Shown in pieces: positions 20,434 to 30,197 of a DNA stretch of 39,185 nt. The stretch is from NCBI RefSeq assembly GCF_028598555.1, contig NZ_JAQRFN010000030.1:1-39185 (forward strand). Reading direction: 5' to 3'. Source of the stretch: Xenorhabdus anantnagensis. Lineage in GTDB: Bacteria > Pseudomonadota > Gammaproteobacteria > Enterobacterales > Enterobacteriaceae. Below the pieces are notes generated by a model. That model was not told the DNA's origin and ran no database searches. It saw only the letters and a program-made list of their open reading frames with translations. Numbering within the stretch: position 1 is the first letter of the stretch; each line of letters begins with the position of its first letter. A program made the translations under genes and the position numbers.

Positions 20434-21942
20434 ATGCTGAGTGCTTCTTCGCTTTATGCGGCTATCGATTTAGGCTCAAACAGTTTTCATATGCTGGTTG
20501 TCCGTGAAGTATCCGGCAGCATTCAAGTCGTCACCCGCATCAAACGCAAAGTCAGGCTGGCTGCCGGATTGGATAAAAATAACCATTTATCACAACAGGC
20601 AATGGAACGGGGATGGCAATGTTTGCGCCTCTTTTTCGAATATTTGCAGGATATCCCTGCCACGCAGATCCGCGTTGTTGCTACAGCAACCTTGAGACTT
20701 GCAGAAAATTCGGATGAATTTGTCAGGAAAGCCTCAGAGATATTGGGCACCCCAATCCATGTGATCCGTGGCGAAGAAGAAGCTCAGTTAATTTATCAAG
20801 GTGTTGCTCACACTACTGGTGGGCCTGAAAACCGACTTGTTGTAGATATTGGTGGTGCCAGTACCGAATTGGTAACAGGTGTCGGAGCCAAAGCCAATCA
20901 GCTCTTTAGCCTTGAAATGGGCTGTGTCACCTGGCTGGAACGTTATTTCAATGATCGCAGCCTGACAGAAGAAAACTTTGCCAACGCAGAAACTGCCGCA
21001 CATGATATTCTCGGCTCCGTCACTACTAAGCTGCTTGAGCAAGGCTGGAAAATTTGCGTGGGTGCTTCCGGCACAGTACAGGCCTTGCAGGAAATTATGA
21101 TTGCTCAAGGAATGGATGAACTAATCACCCTCCCCAAGCTCCAGCAACTCAAACATCAGGCGATTGAGTGCGGCAAGTTGGAAGAGTTGGAAATCGATGG
21201 GCTGACACTGGAGCGGGCATTGGTTTTTCCAAGTGGATTAGCAATCTTAATTGCCGTTTTTCAAGCATTGAATATCGAAAGCATGATATTGGCAGGTGGC
21301 GCGCTGCGTGAAGGTCTGGTTTACGGGATGTTGGATTTACCGATTGAACAGGATATTCGTGCAAGAACCCTGCGCAATATTCAGCAACGTTTTCAACTGG
21401 ATATTGAGCAAGCACAGCGTGTCAAACAGTTGGCTGAAAATTTTTGCCAACAAATTGCCAAGCCATGGAAACTGGACGAGCGCTGTCGTGAGTTATTGAA
21501 TAGTGCATGCTTGCTCCATGAAATAGGCCTATTTATTGATTTTCGTCAGGGGCCTGCACATTCTGCTTATTTAATCAGCCACTTGGATCTGCCTGGTTAT
21601 ACTCCGGCCCAAAAACGTCTGCTGACTACGTTATTGAAAAATCAAAGCGGCCCGGTGGATTTAGCATCGCTCAGTCAGCAAAATGCCGTGCGGCCGCTAC
21701 AGGCGCAGCGGTTATGCCGCTTATTACGGCTGGCAATTATTTTCGCCAGCCGCCGACGGGATGACTCGTTGCCAGCTTTGCGGTTACAGGTGGAAAATGA
21801 AACTCTCATTATCACCTTGCCCCATCAATGGCAGATGAAACACCCACTCAGAACTGAAGCATTACAGCAAGAAATGAAGTGGCAGGGTTATGTCCAATGG
21901 TTATTGTTCTTTGAGGAACAAAATAACTCTCGTCTGGACTGA
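20434..21942 (+). CDS. gppA: GppA, pppGpp pyrophosphatase / exopolyphosphatase
   Basis: Converts pppGpp to ppGpp and can degrade polyphosphate; Ppx/GppA family, actin-like ATPase fold. 502 aa. N-terminal phosphate-binding loop [13 protein letters not shown] (10-22), [11 protein letters not shown] with the catalytic-type Glu, and [11 protein letters not shown] are intact. A C-terminal HD-like helical part contains LLHEIG. The rhlB-gppA pair and convergent rep match E. coli, which supports GppA over its paralogue Ppx. Confidence 0.94.
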   Translation: MLSASSLYAAIDLGSNSFHMLVVREVSGSIQVVTRIKRKVRLAAGLDKNNHLSQQAMERGWQCLRLFFEYLQDIPATQIRVVATATLRLAENSDEFVRKASEILGTPIHVIRGEEEAQLIYQGVAHTTGGPENRLVVDIGGASTELVTGVGAKANQLFSLEMGCVTWLERYFNDRSLTEENFANAETAAHDILGSVTTKLLEQGWKICVGASGTVQALQEIMIAQGMDELITLPKLQQLKHQAIECGKLEELEIDGLTLERALVFPSGLAILIAVFQALNIESMILAGGALREGLVYGMLDLPIEQDIRARTLRNIQQRFQLDIEQAQRVKQLAENFCQQIAKPWKLDERCRELLNSACLLHEIGLFIDFRQGPAHSAYLISHLDLPGYTPAQKRLLTTLLKNQSGPVDLASLSQQNAVRPLQAQRLCRLLRLAIIFASRRRDDSLPALRLQVENETLIITLPHQWQMKHPLRTEALQQEMKWQGYVQWLLFFEEQNNSRLD

Positions 21943-21964
21943 AGTTTGCTTTATTCCCTGCATC

Positions 21965-21990
21965 CCCTGCATTTATCCACAAATGCAGGG
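21965..21990. terminator. Hairpin between convergent gppA and rep
   Basis: Perfect 10-bp stem CCCTGCATTT/AAATGCAGGG with a 6-nt loop in the 72-bp gap between the two convergent stop codons. The U-run is poor on both strands, so terminator action is inferred mainly from position. Confidence 0.6.
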
Positions 21991-22014
21991 TTATCATCTC
22001 GCTAATCATACAAC

Positions 22015-24045
22015 TTATTTATTACCGTTTTTCTGCCCGAGTCCCAAACGTGATTTAATGTCAGCAAGGCGCGATTGCCCCTGTATCATCCGTTCTTCCG
22101 CACTAATCACTCGCTTACCCTGCGGCCAGTGCAAATCATCCTGTGGCAATTCAAGCAAGAATCTGCTCGGTTCCGGACGAATAAGTTCACCAAACTGGCG
22201 ACGTTCTTTGCTAAGAGTGAAAAAAAGTTCTCTCTGCGCACGGGTAATACCCACATACGCCAAACGACGCTCTTCCTCAATGTTGTCTTCATCAATGCTG
22301 CTCTGATGTGGCAACAAACCTTCTTCCATGCCAACCAAGAAAACATAGGGAAACTCCAGCCCCTTGGAAGCATGTAGTGTCATTAACTGAACCTGATCCA
22401 AACCTTCATCTTCCTCGCCTCTCTCCAGCATATCCCGCAATGTAAAACGCGCCACGACTTGGGAAAGGGTCATTGGTTCATTCAGGTCATCTCCTTCAAG
22501 CATTTCACTCATCCAAGTGAAGAGTTGATTGACGTTCTTCATTCTCATTTCAGCCGCTTTTGGGCTGGGAGAAGTTTCATATAACCAAGTTTCGTAATCC
22601 ATGCCACACAATAGGTCTCTCACTGCCAGCAATGGTTCTCGTTCCGCCTGACGGGATATTTCGTCCATCCAGTGGGTAAAGCGCTGCAATGCAGCCAGAC
22701 CACGTCCGCTTAAATGCTGTTCCAGACCAAGATCAAAACTGGCTTGATATAAGCTCTTGTTACGCTGATTCGCCCACTCACCCAATTTTTGGATTGTTAC
22801 AGCACCGATTTCTCGCCTTGGTGTATTGACGATACGCAAAAATGCACTGTCATCCCCTGGATTGGACAAAACACGCAAGTAAGAAAGCAAGTCTTTGATT
22901 TCAGGCCGAGAAAAGAATGATGTTCCTCCCGAAATCCGGTAAGGAATACGGTTCTGCATCAATATTTTTTCGAAGATACGAGATTGGTGATTACCACGAT
23001 ATAAAATGGCGTAATCTTTATATTCCGTTTTATTGATAAAGTGGTGAGCAATCAACTCCCCCACTACCCGCTCCGCTTCATGATCTTCATTATTTGCTTC
23101 GATCACTCTGAGTGGATCACCATAACCCAATTCTGAAAAGAGTTTTTTCGCAAAAACATGGGGATTGTTAGCTATCAGAATATTCGCCGCTTTCAATATC
23201 CGCCCTGATGAACGGTAATTCTGTTCCAGCTTAATCACATTCAACTGCGGGAAATCTTCTTTCAATAGGATCAAGTTCTGTGGACGAGCACCACGCCATG
23301 AATAAATGGACTGATCGTCATCACCAACTACCGTAAAACGTACCCGACTACCAACCAACAATTTCACAAGCTGATACTGACTAGTGTTCGTATCCTGATA
23401 TTCATCCACCAGCAAGTAACGAATTTTATTCTGCCAGCGCTCCCTGACTTCTTCATCGCGCATTAACAACAAAGTTGGTTTGGTAATCAGATCATCAAAA
23501 TCGAGAACATTACAACTATTCAGATGCAGGTCATAGCGACGGTAACATTCTGCAAACTGGTGTTCCTGCGCTGAACCGGCCATCCTCATCACCTGCTCTG
23601 GTGACATTAAATCATTCTTCCAGTTAGAAATGCTCGAAACCAGTTTTTGCAGCAGATCCTTATCTTCTTCCAACAAATCGGCTGTAAGATCTTTCAACAA
23701 AGCCATCTGATCTTGGTCATCAAACAGTGAAAAATTGCTTTTCATTCCCAGCGCTTTATATTCACGCTTGACGATCTCCAAACCCAAGGTATGGAAAGTC
23801 GAGATCATCAACCCTTGTGTTTCCTTACGGCCCAAGGTTTGAGCAACACGTTCTTTCATCTCACGTGCCGCTTTATTAGTAAAAGTGACTGCTGCAATAT
23901 GGCGGGCCTGATAACCGCAAGCGCGGATCAGGTGGGCAATTTTATTGGTGATCACTCGGGTCTTGCCAGAGCCAGCACCCGCCAGAACCAGACAAGGCCC
24001 TGTTACAAATTCAACCGCTTGTTGTTGGTTTGGATTTAATCGCAT
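22015..24045 (-). CDS. rep: Rep, ATP-dependent DNA helicase
   Basis: 3'-5' SF1A helicase that helps replication forks through protein blocks. 676 aa. Motif I AGAGSGKT (22-29), motif Ia [13 protein letters not shown], motif [10 protein letters not shown], motif [16 protein letters not shown], motif IV EQNYRSS, motif [11 protein letters not shown] and motif [12 protein letters not shown] are all seen in order. The N-terminus [12 protein letters not shown] is typical of Rep rather than UvrD, and the place next to gppA confirms it. Confidence 0.97.
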   Translation of the reverse strand: MRLNPNQQQAVEFVTGPCLVLAGAGSGKTRVITNKIAHLIRACGYQARHIAAVTFTNKAAREMKERVAQTLGRKETQGLMISTFHTLGLEIVKREYKALGMKSNFSLFDDQDQMALLKDLTADLLEEDKDLLQKLVSSISNWKNDLMSPEQVMRMAGSAQEHQFAECYRRYDLHLNSCNVLDFDDLITKPTLLLMRDEEVRERWQNKIRYLLVDEYQDTNTSQYQLVKLLVGSRVRFTVVGDDDQSIYSWRGARPQNLILLKEDFPQLNVIKLEQNYRSSGRILKAANILIANNPHVFAKKLFSELGYGDPLRVIEANNEDHEAERVVGELIAHHFINKTEYKDYAILYRGNHQSRIFEKILMQNRIPYRISGGTSFFSRPEIKDLLSYLRVLSNPGDDSAFLRIVNTPRREIGAVTIQKLGEWANQRNKSLYQASFDLGLEQHLSGRGLAALQRFTHWMDEISRQAEREPLLAVRDLLCGMDYETWLYETSPSPKAAEMRMKNVNQLFTWMSEMLEGDDLNEPMTLSQVVARFTLRDMLERGEEDEGLDQVQLMTLHASKGLEFPYVFLVGMEEGLLPHQSSIDEDNIEEERRLAYVGITRAQRELFFTLSKERRQFGELIRPEPSRFLLELPQDDLHWPQGKRVISAEERMIQGQSRLADIKSRLGLGQKNGNK

Positions 24046-24514
24046 ACTGTTTCGAAAACTATATTAGGATGAAAGATTGGGGAACGGAATTGTAACAGAA
24101 AGCAGGGCTGACTAGGCGGTTTTATTTACATCAGTGAATTATTTCAAGCTAAAATAAAAAAGTGCATCAATATAGATGACTTTTAAGATAGGACTCATAA
24201 TGATTGTAGTAGATTTTATTTCTGATGGATGAATAAGAAACTGAAAAAATACCTCTTTACGGTATCCTGTCTACATTCATCTTCTTTGTTACCCTTTACA
24301 TAAATAAACATCAACCAATGGCAGTAGCCACAACATCGCTCATCCCTTTGTTATTTATGATATTTCACCCCGAATTAAAACAAGCTGGAAAAGTAGAGAA
24401 TCAAATCATATATTATTCATTACCTTGCCGGATAGCAGCCGCTAATATCATATTTAGGCTTTTCATATAAATATCAGATCATCACATCAAGAACATTCAT
24501 TTATTATTAATCTA

Positions 24515-24528
24515 TGTGATAAATCACA
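24515..24528. promoter_or_regulatory. Palindromic operator candidate
   Basis: TGTGAT-AA-ATCACA, a 6-bp perfect inverted repeat about 212 bp upstream of the deacetylase-like gene. It resembles a CRP site, but the spacer between TGTGA and TCACA is 4 rather than 6 bp, so CRP binding is doubtful; another regulator is possible. Confidence 0.35.
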
Positions 24529-24682
24529 AGGATAATTTTTTTAAATTAATCTAAATTATTCAGGCTAAATATATCAATATTGATTCTACTGTAATTAGAA
24601 GACATAGAGTCTGTTTAACCTCATTAAGGTTATAGCAATCATTACGTTTATTGACACACAGCTACTCACACACAATCAATAT

Positions 24683-24710
24683 ACCCAATAAATTTCAAAT
24701 TGCAGATTGA
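24683..24710 (+). repeat. Partial copy of an interspersed repeat
   Basis: The segment TACCCAATAAATTTCAAATT and the following GCAG resemble the TTCAAGTTGCAG-type sequences dispersed in related enterobacteria and the core of the palindrome at 28455-28516. Family membership is by eye only. Confidence 0.4.
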
Positions 24711-24739
24711 AAGATAAAGGGGTTCAAAGAGGATGTAAT

Positions 24740-25855
24740 ATGTTACGTAAAACAGGCTTTTTCTTTGATGAACTTTGTTTCTGGCATAACTCTGGGTTAC
24801 CACATGTAGCCGTATTTCCCGTTGGGGGCTGGATACAACCACCGAGCAGTGCAGGACACGCAGAATCACCAGAAACTAAACGCAGAATGAAAAATTTAAT
24901 GGATGTATCAGGTTTAAGCCGCTCACTGCAACTGAGTGGTGCTGAACCTCTTGATGATACAGCATTAAGACTAGTTCATACCGAAGAGTATTTACAGCGT
25001 TTTAAGTCCATGAGTGATAATGGCGGAGGGATATTGGGATCTGAAGCGCCAATGGGACAAGGTAGTTATGAAATCGCCAAATTGTCCGCCGGGCTCACCT
25101 ATGCTGCGGTAAAAGCCGTGTTACAAGGTGAATTGGATAATGCTTACAGTCTTTCACGTCCTCCCGGACACCACTGCCTGCCAGATCAAGCGATGGGATT
25201 CTGTTTCCTTGCCAACATTGCCCTTGCCATTGAGTACGCCAAAGAGCAGCTTGGCGTTGGTCGAGTTGCCGTCATTGACTGGGATGTTCACCACGGTAAT
25301 GGGACACAGCATATATTCTGGGAGCGTGACGATGTTTTGACAATTTCACTGCATCAAGATGGCTGTTATCCCGAAGGCTACAGTGGTGAGGAAGATATCG
25401 GAGCTGGCAAAGGGGAAGGTTTCAATATCAATATCCCATTGATGGCGGGTGCCGGACACAATAATTATCTCTATGCCATGGATCAAATTGTGCTCCCTGC
25501 ACTACGGCATTACCAACCAGAGCTGATCATCGTTGCTTGCGGCTATGATGCCAATGCGTTTGATCCTCTGGCACGGATGCAGTTGCACAGTGACAGTTTC
25601 CGTGAAATGACCCGCAAGGTACAACAGGCAGCCGATGAACTGTGTCATGGCAAATTAGTCATCGTTCACGAAGGGGGTTATTCCGAAGCCTATGTACCTT
25701 TTTGTGGATTAGCCGTCATGGAGGAATTAAGCGGCATTCGTACTGAAGTCAACGATCCCGTGCTGAACTTGATCCAATTGCAGCAACCGAAAAAACGATT
25801 TGAAGAATTTCAGCGTCAAGCTCTTGATGAACTGAAACTGAAATTTGATCTATAA
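24740..25855 (+). CDS. Class II histone-deacetylase-like amidohydrolase
   Basis: Zn-dependent deacetylase/amidohydrolase of the arginase-deacetylase fold. 371 aa, closest in my memory to the bacterial HDAH of Alcaligenes/Bordetella strain FB188 (about 369 aa) and to Pseudomonas relatives. Catalytic His pair H144-H145 (RPPGHH), zinc ligands D182 and H184 (DWDVHHGNGTQ) and D270 (CGYDAN), and transition-state Tyr Y314 (EGGYSEAY) all align, so the enzyme should be active. ATG 24740 is chosen for AGAGGA 7 nt upstream; 11 extra upstream codons are unlikely. Bacteria lack histones; the physiological substrate may be an acetylated polyamine, another small acyl amide, or acyl-lysine protein. It occupies the ppiC position between rep and ilvC and converges on ilvC. 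Confidence 0.88.
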   Translation: MLRKTGFFFDELCFWHNSGLPHVAVFPVGGWIQPPSSAGHAESPETKRRMKNLMDVSGLSRSLQLSGAEPLDDTALRLVHTEEYLQRFKSMSDNGGGILGSEAPMGQGSYEIAKLSAGLTYAAVKAVLQGELDNAYSLSRPPGHHCLPDQAMGFCFLANIALAIEYAKEQLGVGRVAVIDWDVHHGNGTQHIFWERDDVLTISLHQDGCYPEGYSGEEDIGAGKGEGFNINIPLMAGAGHNNYLYAMDQIVLPALRHYQPELIIVACGYDANAFDPLARMQLHSDSFREMTRKVQQAADELCHGKLVIVHEGGYSEAYVPFCGLAVMEELSGIRTEVNDPVLNLIQLQQPKKRFEEFQRQALDELKLKFDL

Positions 25856-25859
25856 AGAT

Positions 25860-25897
25860 TAAAAATATACCTGCCCGATAAAATAATTTCGGGCAGG
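25860..25897. terminator. Bidirectional terminator, deacetylase-like gene / ilvC
   Basis: 9-bp perfect stem CCTGCCCGA/TCGGGCAGG (25870-25878 and 25889-25897) with a 10-nt loop. On the minus strand it is followed by TATATTTTTA, serving ilvC; the convergent plus-strand gene may share it. Confidence 0.8.
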
Positions 25898-25909
25898 ATA
25901 CACAACATA

Positions 25910-27403
25910 TTAGCCACCGACAGCGATGCGTTTCATGTCCGTCATATAACCACGCAAAGTACGGCCGATAACTTCAATCGGATGGTTACGGATCGCTTCA
26001 TTCACATCACGTAATTGCGAATTGTCGATACCACGATCTGCAACTGCTTTTCCTAAATCCCCTGCTTGCAGAGTCGCCATAAATTTCTCTTTCAACAATG
26101 GAACTGCAATATAAGAGAATAGGTAGTTACCATATTCCGCTGTATCAGAAATTACCACGTTCATCTCATACAGGCGCTTGCGAGCAATGGTGTTCGCAAT
26201 CAACGGCAATTCGTGCAGAGATTCGTAATAAGCAGATTCTTCAATAATGCCGGTATCCACCATCGTTTCGAATGCCAGCTCAACCCCAGCTTTGACCATT
26301 GCAATCATCAACACGCCGTGGTCAAAGTATTCCTGCTCGCTGATGTTACCGTTGTTGACGTTACCATTACAGTCTGGATAATTCTCAAACGGTGTTTTGC
26401 CCGTCTCTTCACGCCAAGTCAGCAAGTTTTTATCGTCATTAGCCCAATCAGCCATCATGGTGGAAGAGAATTCACCAGAAATGATGTCATCCATATGTTT
26501 CTGGAACAACGGAGCCAAAATCACTTTCAATTGCTCAGAAAGAGCATAAGCACGTAACTTCGCCGGATTGGAAAGACGATCCATCATCAGCGTAATACCA
26601 CCCTGCTTCAAAGCTTCCGTAATAGTTTCCCAACCAAACTGGATTAATTTTCCGGCATATCCCGGTTCAGTGCCATCAGCAACCAATTGGTCATAGCACA
26701 GAAGAGAACCAGCCTGTAACATGCCACATAAAATGGTTTGTTCCCCCATCAGGTCAGATTTAACTTCGGCCACGAAAGAAGATTCCAGCACACCTGCTCG
26801 ATGTCCCCCTGTTGCGGCGGCCCACGCTTTCGCGATCGCCATTCCTTCACCTTTTACATCATTTTCTGGATGTACAGCAATCAGGGTAGGTACACCGAAT
26901 CCGCGCTTATATTCTTCGCGAACTTCTGTACCTGGGCACTTAGGGGCAACCATCACAACGGTAATATCTTTGCGTACCTGCTCACCCACTTCGACAATGT
27001 TGAAACCGTGGGAATAACCCAGAGTGGCACCTTCTTTCATCAGGGGTTGAACCGCCTGAACCACCGCAGAATGCTGCTTATCTGGCGTCAGGTTGATAAC
27101 CAAATCGGCCTGTGGAATTAACTCTTCATAAGTGCCAACTTTGAAACCATTTTCGGTTGCCTTATGCCATGATGGTCGTTTTTCATCAATCGCTTCTTTG
27201 CGTAGCGCATAGGCAATATCTAAACCGGAGTCACGCATATTAAGGCCTTGGTTTAGCCCTTGCGCACCACAGCCAACGATCACCACTTTTTTGCCTTTTA
27301 AATACCCTGCTTCGTCAGCAAATTCTTCCCGCGCCATAAAACGACATTTGCCTAACTGCGCCAATTGCTGACGCAAATTCAACGTATCAAAATAATTAGC
27401 CAT
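25910..27403 (-). CDS. ilvC: IlvC, ketol-acid reductoisomerase
   Basis: NADPH- and Mg-dependent isomeroreductase, second common step of Ile/Val synthesis. 497 aa, the long class II form as in E. coli (491 aa), with small insertions such as one at [14 protein letters not shown]. Nucleotide motif VGCGAQG (43-49) and the Mg-binding [11 protein letters not shown] and [12 protein letters not shown] segments are present. The ATG at 27403 has CGGAGTCACC upstream; the 14-codon upstream extension is rejected. Divergent from ilvY, whose product should activate it in response to acetolactate or acetohydroxybutyrate. Confidence 0.97.
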   Translation of the reverse strand: MANYFDTLNLRQQLAQLGKCRFMAREEFADEAGYLKGKKVVIVGCGAQGLNQGLNMRDSGLDIAYALRKEAIDEKRPSWHKATENGFKVGTYEELIPQADLVINLTPDKQHSAVVQAVQPLMKEGATLGYSHGFNIVEVGEQVRKDITVVMVAPKCPGTEVREEYKRGFGVPTLIAVHPENDVKGEGMAIAKAWAAATGGHRAGVLESSFVAEVKSDLMGEQTILCGMLQAGSLLCYDQLVADGTEPGYAGKLIQFGWETITEALKQGGITLMMDRLSNPAKLRAYALSEQLKVILAPLFQKHMDDIISGEFSSTMMADWANDDKNLLTWREETGKTPFENYPDCNGNVNNGNISEQEYFDHGVLMIAMVKAGVELAFETMVDTGIIEESAYYESLHELPLIANTIARKRLYEMNVVISDTAEYGNYLFSYIAVPLLKEKFMATLQAGDLGKAVADRGIDNSQLRDVNEAIRNHPIEVIGRTLRGYMTDMKRIAVGG

Positions 27404-27498
27404 GGTGACTCCGATATAATTAGATGTGAGGTTGTTTGCACACAAACAATATATGACATGAAAGCCATTGCTTAAATTGATATATTAACAAGATTACA

Positions 27499-27513
27499 TT
27501 GCAGATAATGCAA
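27499..27513. promoter_or_regulatory. IlvY operator candidate (LysR T-N11-A box)
   Basis: TTGCA-GATAA-TGCAA, a perfect 5-bp inverted repeat in the classic LysR layout, within the 156-bp ilvC-ilvY intergenic region and 47 bp before the ilvY start. IlvY is known to bind tandem operators between these genes; a second, weaker half (ATTGCTTAAATTGAT) lies nearer ilvC. Confidence 0.6.
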
Positions 27514-27559
27514 CAAGCTTTCTCACGGCAAAAAACCTCTAGGCAAAAGGCCTCAAACG

Positions 27560-28441
27560 ATGGATCTACGTGATTTAAAACTATTTTTACACCTTGCGGA
27601 AAGTTGTCACTTTGGGCGCTCAGCCAAAGCCATGCACGTCAGTCCATCCACGCTTTCACGCCAAATCCAACGCCTTGAAGAATTATTGGGGCACCCGCTT
27701 TTTCTGCGGGATAACCGAACAGTAAAATTAACCTCCGCTGGTGAACAACTCAAACAATTTGCTCAGCAAACTCTCCTGCAATATAAGCAGCTACAGCATT
27801 CATTAAACCACCAAAGTCCATCACTGACGGGAGAGTTGCGGCTATTCTGTTCGGTCACGGCTGCGTATAGCCACCTGCCACAAGTCTTAGATAAATTTCG
27901 AGCGGAGCATCCCTTGGTGGAAATCAAGCTGACAACAGGAGATGCCGCTGATGCCGTTGATAAAGTTCAATCTGATGCAGCAGATTTGGGTATTGCAGGC
28001 AAGCCGGAAAAATTGCCTGATAATGTCCGTTTTACCAAAATAGGTGAAGTACCGCTGGTACTGATTGCGCCCTCACTGCCTTGCGCCGTGAGAACCCTCG
28101 CTACACAGGAATCCCCCGACTGGAATAGCATCCCGTTTATTCTGCCCGAGCACGGCCCTTCCCGCAAACGCATTGAGTTTTGGTTCCGTCGGCATAAGAT
28201 CCTGCACCCCGTAATTTACGCGACAGTTTCCGGTCATGAAGCGATAGTTTCCATGGTGGCACTAGGCTGTGGGATTGCGTTAATCCCTGCGGTTGTTGTC
28301 GAAAATAGCCCTGAACCTGTGCACAACCGTATCTCACTACTGGAAAATATTTCACTGGTCGAACCATTTGAATTGGGTGTCTGTGTGTTGAATAAGCGCT
28401 TGAATGAACCGTTAGTTAAAGCATTCTGGGAGCTGTTGTAG
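27560..28441 (+). CDS. ilvY: IlvY, LysR-type activator of ilvC
   Basis: Transcriptional regulator of 293 aa. N-terminal winged HTH at residues 1-60 (FGRSAKAMHVSPSTLSRQIQ) and a substrate-binding domain with LTGELRLFCSVTAAYS at its start. Divergent from ilvC as in E. coli. Expected to repress itself and activate ilvC when bound to its substrate inducers. Followed by a palindromic repeat and a terminator. Confidence 0.93.
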   Translation: MDLRDLKLFLHLAESCHFGRSAKAMHVSPSTLSRQIQRLEELLGHPLFLRDNRTVKLTSAGEQLKQFAQQTLLQYKQLQHSLNHQSPSLTGELRLFCSVTAAYSHLPQVLDKFRAEHPLVEIKLTTGDAADAVDKVQSDAADLGIAGKPEKLPDNVRFTKIGEVPLVLIAPSLPCAVRTLATQESPDWNSIPFILPEHGPSRKRIEFWFRRHKILHPVIYATVSGHEAIVSMVALGCGIALIPAVVVENSPEPVHNRISLLENISLVEPFELGVCVLNKRLNEPLVKAFWELL

Positions 28442-28454
28442 TTTAGAAATCTTA

Positions 28455-28516
28455 TATATTCTAATGGACTTCAAGATGCAGCCAACAAAGCTGCAACTTG
28501 AAGTCCATAGAATATA
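28455..28516. repeat. Long palindromic repeat downstream of ilvY
   Basis: Inverted repeat with arms of about 27-28 nt (28455-28482 and 28490-28516), one mismatch and one bulged base, and a 7-nt loop. The core reads GGACTTCAAG(A/T)TGCAGC. Looks like an interspersed repeat element of the REP/MITE type; it lies just after the ilvY stop. Confidence 0.75.
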
Positions 28517-28586
28517 ATAGAAAAAGTAGTGGAAGAGATACTGCCAACATCGTCGCTTATTACAGGAAAAAGAATAGAATAAAATC

Positions 28587-28630
28587 AGCAAAATACCTCC
28601 ATATAACAAGAGGCTATTTTGCTTTTTATT
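28587..28630. terminator. Bidirectional terminator between ilvY and ilvA
   Basis: Arms AGCAAAATA-CCTC and GAGG-CTATTTTGCT (28587-28622) pair with one bulge. TTTTTATT follows on the plus strand and TTTTATTC on the minus strand. It separates ilvY from the convergent ilvGMEDA operon. Confidence 0.75.
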
Positions 28631-28647
28631 ACTTTGCTATTTATTGC

Positions 28648-30195
28648 TTAAGTCAAAAATAATTTAAATGAGGAATTATCTGTTTCATCATGATATTCAT
28701 AGCCCAGCGCATCTAAATGGCGATCAAAACGCACTTCTGGCCCTGAAAGTTCAAAAGCAGCCAATACACGCCCATAATCCGTGCCGTGGCTACGGTAATG
28801 AAACAGAGTGATATTCCAATGAGTCCCCAGTGTCTGCAAAAATTTCAGCAAAGCCCCCGGAGATTCAGGGAAGGCAAAGCTAAACAACCGCTCCTGCAAT
28901 GGCTTGGATGGCCTGCCTCCGATCATGTAACGCACATGTAACTTTGCCATTTCATCATCGGTAAAATCAGCGACTTGATATCCCGATGATTTTAACTCTT
29001 CAATGATTTCACGACGTTCAGCATTTCCTCTGCTCAATCTGATACCAACAAAAATACAGGCTTGGTTTGGATCTGTTGCATCCGAATAACGATAACTGAA
29101 TTCAGTCACGACGCGAGTACCCAGCATCTGGCAAAATTGCAAGAAACTCCCCTTTTGTTCAGGAATAGTCACCGCCAGCAAGGCTTCGCGTTGCTCCCCA
29201 AGCTCACAACGTTCTGAAACGTAACGCAACCCATGAAAATTCACATTGGCACCAGAAAGAATATGCGCCAACCGCTCTCCCTGAATCTGATGTTGCTGGA
29301 TATATTTTTTCAAGCCCGCCAGTGCCAGCGCGCCAGAAGGTTCTGCTATCGCCCTGACATCTTCAAAAATGTCTTTCATGGCGGCACAGATAGCATCACT
29401 GTCCACCGTAATGACATCATCGACATATTGCTGGCATAAACGAAACGTTTCATTGCCAATGCGTTTGACTGCCACACCTTCCGCAAATAATCCAACTCTT
29501 GGCAAATCAACCGGATGCCCGGCCTCCAGTGCTGCTTTCAAACAAGCAGAGTCTTCGGCTTCCACTCCAATGATTTTTATTTCGGGTAAAAGCTGTTTGA
29601 TGAGAACGGCAACCCCTGCGATCAAGCCGCCGCCGCCAACGGGAACAAAGATGCGATCAAGATGAACATCCTGCTGTAGCAGCTCCATCGCCAATGTAGC
29701 CTGACCTGCAATCACGACAGGATGGTCAAATGGTGGCACAAAAGTGTAACCGTGCTCTTTTGCCATTTCGATGGCTTTTGCCTTTGCTTCATCGAAATTC
29801 GCACCATGCAACAAAACCTCTCCACCAAAATTGCGAACTGCATCGACTTTAATATCCGCTGTTGCTATCGGCATCACAATCGTCGCCTTTATGCCAACCT
29901 TATTGGCCGATAATGCAACACCTTGTGCATGGTTGCCTGCGGAAGCCGTAATCACGCCTTTGTTTTTTTGCTCTTCCGTCAAACCTGCAATCATCGCGTA
30001 CGCACCGCGCAATTTGAAACTATGCACCAACTGGCGATCTTCACGTTTAATCAAAATAGTATTGCCTAAACGAACCGAGATTTTTTTCATTTCCTGTAAA
30101 GGAGTGACTTGAGCAACATCATAAACCGGCGCACTCAATGCGGCCTTGAGATATTCCGATCCTTTGGGTTCAGTATTAAGAGGATAAACTGCCAC
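28648..30195 (-). CDS. ilvA: IlvA, biosynthetic threonine deaminase
   Basis: PLP-dependent threonine ammonia-lyase giving 2-oxobutanoate, the committed step to isoleucine; allosterically inhibited by Ile. 515 aa. PLP lysine K61 in HSFKLRGAY, the phosphate-binding loop VGGGGLIAG, and two C-terminal ACT-like regulatory regions (about 330-515), so this is the long, feedback-controlled form. GTG start two nt after the ilvD stop, with GGGGGGCTGATT as ribosome binding site. Last gene of the operon. Confidence 0.96.
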   Translation of the reverse strand: MAVYPLNTEPKGSEYLKAALSAPVYDVAQVTPLQEMKKISVRLGNTILIKREDRQLVHSFKLRGAYAMIAGLTEEQKNKGVITASAGNHAQGVALSANKVGIKATIVMPIATADIKVDAVRNFGGEVLLHGANFDEAKAKAIEMAKEHGYTFVPPFDHPVVIAGQATLAMELLQQDVHLDRIFVPVGGGGLIAGVAVLIKQLLPEIKIIGVEAEDSACLKAALEAGHPVDLPRVGLFAEGVAVKRIGNETFRLCQQYVDDVITVDSDAICAAMKDIFEDVRAIAEPSGALALAGLKKYIQQHQIQGERLAHILSGANVNFHGLRYVSERCELGEQREALLAVTIPEQKGSFLQFCQMLGTRVVTEFSYRYSDATDPNQACIFVGIRLSRGNAERREIIEELKSSGYQVADFTDDEMAKLHVRYMIGGRPSKPLQERLFSFAFPESPGALLKFLQTLGTHWNITLFHYRSHGTDYGRVLAAFELSGPEVRFDRHLDALGYEYHDETDNSSFKLFLT

Positions 30196-30197
30196 AA

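Larger units (their letters stand above)
24046..24739. other. rep to deacetylase-like gene spacer
   Basis: 694 bp, AT-rich, between divergent genes. In E. coli the corresponding space holds ppiC; no ppiC frame or remnant is recognisable here. It contains the palindrome at 24515-24528, a small TAACCT-N5-AGGTTA inverted repeat at 24616-24632, and a repeat-like segment at 24683-24710. Promoters could not be assigned. Confidence 0.5.

Noticed and set aside
24515-24528. CRP binding site
   Set aside because: TGTGA and TCACA are separated by 4 bp instead of 6; kept only as an unspecified palindrome.
24046-24739. Possible ppiC remnant in the rep-deacetylase spacer
   Set aside because: No frame resembling PpiC motifs such as HILVKEEKLA or GGDLGEF was found on either strand.
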